Under the pieces are notes generated by a model. That model was given only the letters and a program-made list of their open reading frames with translations. It had not been told where the DNA came from and searched no databases. This document shows positions 31,410 to 32,609 of a stretch of 32,609 nucleotides of DNA, one piece after another. The stretch lies in NCBI GenBank assembly GCA_027484405.1, contig JAIXTA010000132.1, positions 1 to 32,609 of the forward strand, given 5' to 3'. The position numbers were made by a program, and so were the translations under genes. The DNA is from Burkholderiales bacterium. Its GTDB lineage: Bacteria; Pseudomonadota; Gammaproteobacteria; Burkholderiales; Burkholderiaceae_C. Position 1 is the stretch's first letter. Each line of letters begins with the position of its first letter.

Positions 31410-32266
31410 TGGAAGATGCGTTTCAGGAAGCGGTCGAGCTCTTCGAGGGATTCGGCGCGGGCCTTGCGGTTGCCACCGACATGAACGCCGTTCGGGTTGG
31501 TGCCGTTCGGCACACCCATCCGGAATCGCGCGGGTGTGCGGCTGTCGAAGCCGTGATAGCTGTCGGGGTAGATGCGCAGGGTCACATCGCTGCCCGGTTG
31601 TGCCGTGAGCTGCGCCGCGAGCTTCTCGCAGGGCTCGGGCGCGGTCCAGTCATCCAGCGCGCCCAGCTGCATCAGCAGCGGTACCTGCAGACCGTAGCCG
31701 CGACGCAGCAGCTCGCCGCAGCCGGGGTAGAACACCGCCGCACCCGCTACGCCCCGTGCATGCGGATCGCGCTGCGTGTTCAATGCGCTGAGGACTGTCA
31801 TTGCGCCGTGCGACCAGCCCAGCAAGGCAATGCGTTTGCTGTCCACGTTGCTGCGCGATTTGAGCCATGCGATGGCGCTGATGACGTCCTCGCGCCGGGT
31901 CTCGACATTGATCGTCCGGTCCCGCGCAGCGATCTCGCAGATCGATCCACTGCCGCGCGAAGTGAAGCTGTCGGGCAACAGCACGGCGTAGCCGCGCTCA
32001 TGCAGGAACTTGATGTAGTCCGGGTAGCGCTCGTCAAAGGTGACGCCATCGCTGCGGTACAGGCCCGCGCAGCCGTGAAAGGCGATCACCACAGGCTGCG
32101 GGCCGCGCGCATCCTTGAGCGGGTGCCAGTGCACCTGCAGCGCAATACCTTGCGGGCCGGCGATGCTCAGCGGGTTGGCCGCCGTCTCTGCCCGGGTCGG
32201 CAGCACCGCGGCGGCCAGCAGCAAGGCTGATGCGGCAAGGCGCAACACGGAACGGAAGCTGAGCAT
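31406..32266 (-). CDS. Secreted dienelactone-hydrolase-like alpha/beta hydrolase
   Basis: An exported hydrolase of 286 residues. The signal peptide (1 to about 26, MLSFRSVLRLAASALLLAAA...TRA-ET) is clear. The alpha/beta core has HGCAGLYRSDG near the oxyanion hole, the nucleophile elbow GWSHGAMTV with S152, GALDDWTAPEPC with the acid and DSYHGFDSRTPARF with the histidine. The serine in place of the cysteine of classical dienelactone hydrolase suggests an esterase or peptidase. The start is the ATG at 32266; an in-frame GTG at 32275 would add three residues. The gene ends in an ATGA overlap with liuC and starts 18 bases after the liuB stop, so a periplasmic enzyme is encoded inside a cytosolic acyl-CoA operon, which is unexpected. 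Confidence 0.9.
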   Translation of the reverse strand: MLSFRSVLRLAASALLLAAAVLPTRAETAANPLSIAGPQGIALQVHWHPLKDARGPQPVVIAFHGCAGLYRSDGVTFDERYPDYIKFLHERGYAVLLPDSFTSRGSGSICEIAARDRTINVETRREDVISAIAWLKSRSNVDSKRIALLGWSHGAMTVLSALNTQRDPHARGVAGAAVFYPGCGELLRRGYGLQVPLLMQLGALDDWTAPEPCEKLAAQLTAQPGSDVTLRIYPDSYHGFDSRTPARFRMGVPNGTNPNGVHVGGNRKARAESLEELDRFLKRIFQ

Positions 32267-32284
32267 GAACACCACGCAGACGGC

Positions 32285-32609
32285 CTACATCCGGAAGATG
32301 CCGAACCGGGTGTCCGGGATCGGCGCGTTCAGGCTGGCACTCAAGCCCAGGGCGAGTAGGGTGCGTGTGTCGCGCGGGTCGATGATGCCGTCGTCCCACA
32401 GGCGCGCGGTGGCGTAGTAGGGGTGGCCCTCGCGCTCGTACTGGGCGCGGATCGGCGCCTTGAAGGCTTCCTCATCCGCAGCAACCCAGGTGCCACCCTT
32501 GGCCTCGATGCCGTCGCGCTTGACGGTGGCCAGCACGCTGGCGGCCTGTTCGCCGCCCATGACGGAGATGCGCGCATTGGGCCACATCCACATGAAGCGC
32601 GGGCTGTAG
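32285..32609 (-). CDS. liuB: 3-methylcrotonyl-CoA carboxylase carboxyltransferase subunit, C-terminal part
   Basis: The 3' end of the beta (carboxyltransferase) subunit of methylcrotonyl-CoA carboxylase. The reading frame is open to the window edge, and its first visible residues are [29 protein letters not shown], the conserved crotonase-fold segment near the C-terminus of LiuB. About 80 more residues follow, with [32 protein letters not shown], the standard ending of the family. The stop is TAG at 32285-32287. The rest of the gene, and probably liuA and the regulator liuR, should lie beyond the window. Also called mccB. Confidence 0.95.
   Translation of the reverse strand, partial: YSPRFMWMWPNARISVMGGEQAASVLATVKRDGIEAKGGTWVAADEEAFKAPIRAQYEREGHPYYATARLWDDGIIDPRDTRTLLALGLSASLNAPIPDTRFGIFRM

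Overview
The window is GC-rich, densely coded DNA from a Gram-negative betaproteobacterium, most likely of the order Burkholderiales. The basis for this is the mreBCD-mrdA-rodA cluster, an rsmI/LpoA-like/yraN/BON envelope block, a dctS-dctR/dctPQM TRAP system and a leucine-degradation (liu) cluster with its usual betaproteobacterial partners. No rRNA, tRNA, CRISPR array or intact transposase gene was seen. No gene-free stretch exceeds about 210 bases; the longest are 17510-17715, 29759-29956 and 10749-10928, and all three hold structured or repeated DNA.

Layout. (1) 1-5571, plus strand: the rod-shape and elongasome operon, with the mreB 3' end, mreC, mreD, mrdA (PBP2) and rodA. (2) 5677-8016, plus: a cytochrome P450 and a DUF6279-type lipoprotein. 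(3) 8156-13872: a DctS-like PAS histidine kinase and FixJ-type DctR regulator on the minus strand, divergent from a DctP-DctQ-DctM TRAP transporter on the plus strand, closed by a strong bidirectional terminator. (4) 13934-17509: envelope genes, with a two-BON-domain lipoprotein, yraN and an LpoA-like binding protein on minus and rsmI on plus. (5) 17716-19595, minus: an ECF-like sigma factor with a translationally coupled Ala/Pro-rich membrane protein. (6) 19700-21987, plus: methylglyoxal synthase, a membrane protein, an orphan NMT1/THI5-type binding protein and a small membrane-anchored protein. (7) 22119-24787, minus: a PCu(A)C copper chaperone, then an MBL hydrolase, a membrane protein, a DUF1289 protein and an FlK-like thioesterase in one apparent operon. 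(8) 24809-25246: a compact GxxExxY unit bounded by perfect 31-bp inverted repeats. (9) 25243-32609, minus: the leucine/isovalerate cluster, in transcription order liuB (partial), a secreted alpha/beta hydrolase, liuC, a LysE exporter, liuD/mccA, two small membrane proteins, a GhrA-like dehydrogenase and liuE.

How the genes work together. The first block builds and steers lateral peptidoglycan synthesis. DctS/DctR probably senses C4-dicarboxylates and switches on the divergent TRAP importer. The liu genes convert 3-methylcrotonyl-CoA through 3-methylglutaconyl-CoA and HMG-CoA to acetyl-CoA and acetoacetate.

The most unusual material is non-coding or mobile-like. The GxxExxY mini-element supplies both the start codon of its own gene and the stop codon of liuE, and its gene carries an in-frame TGA just before a conserved C-terminal tail. 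A structured intergenic repeat family occurs at 8059-8146 and 29864-29952, with a weaker relative near 21994-22092. Two intergenic elements with paired TGGCCGAAAA-like motifs lie near 17604-17715 and 21994-22092. All functional calls come from reading the sequence; no database search was run.
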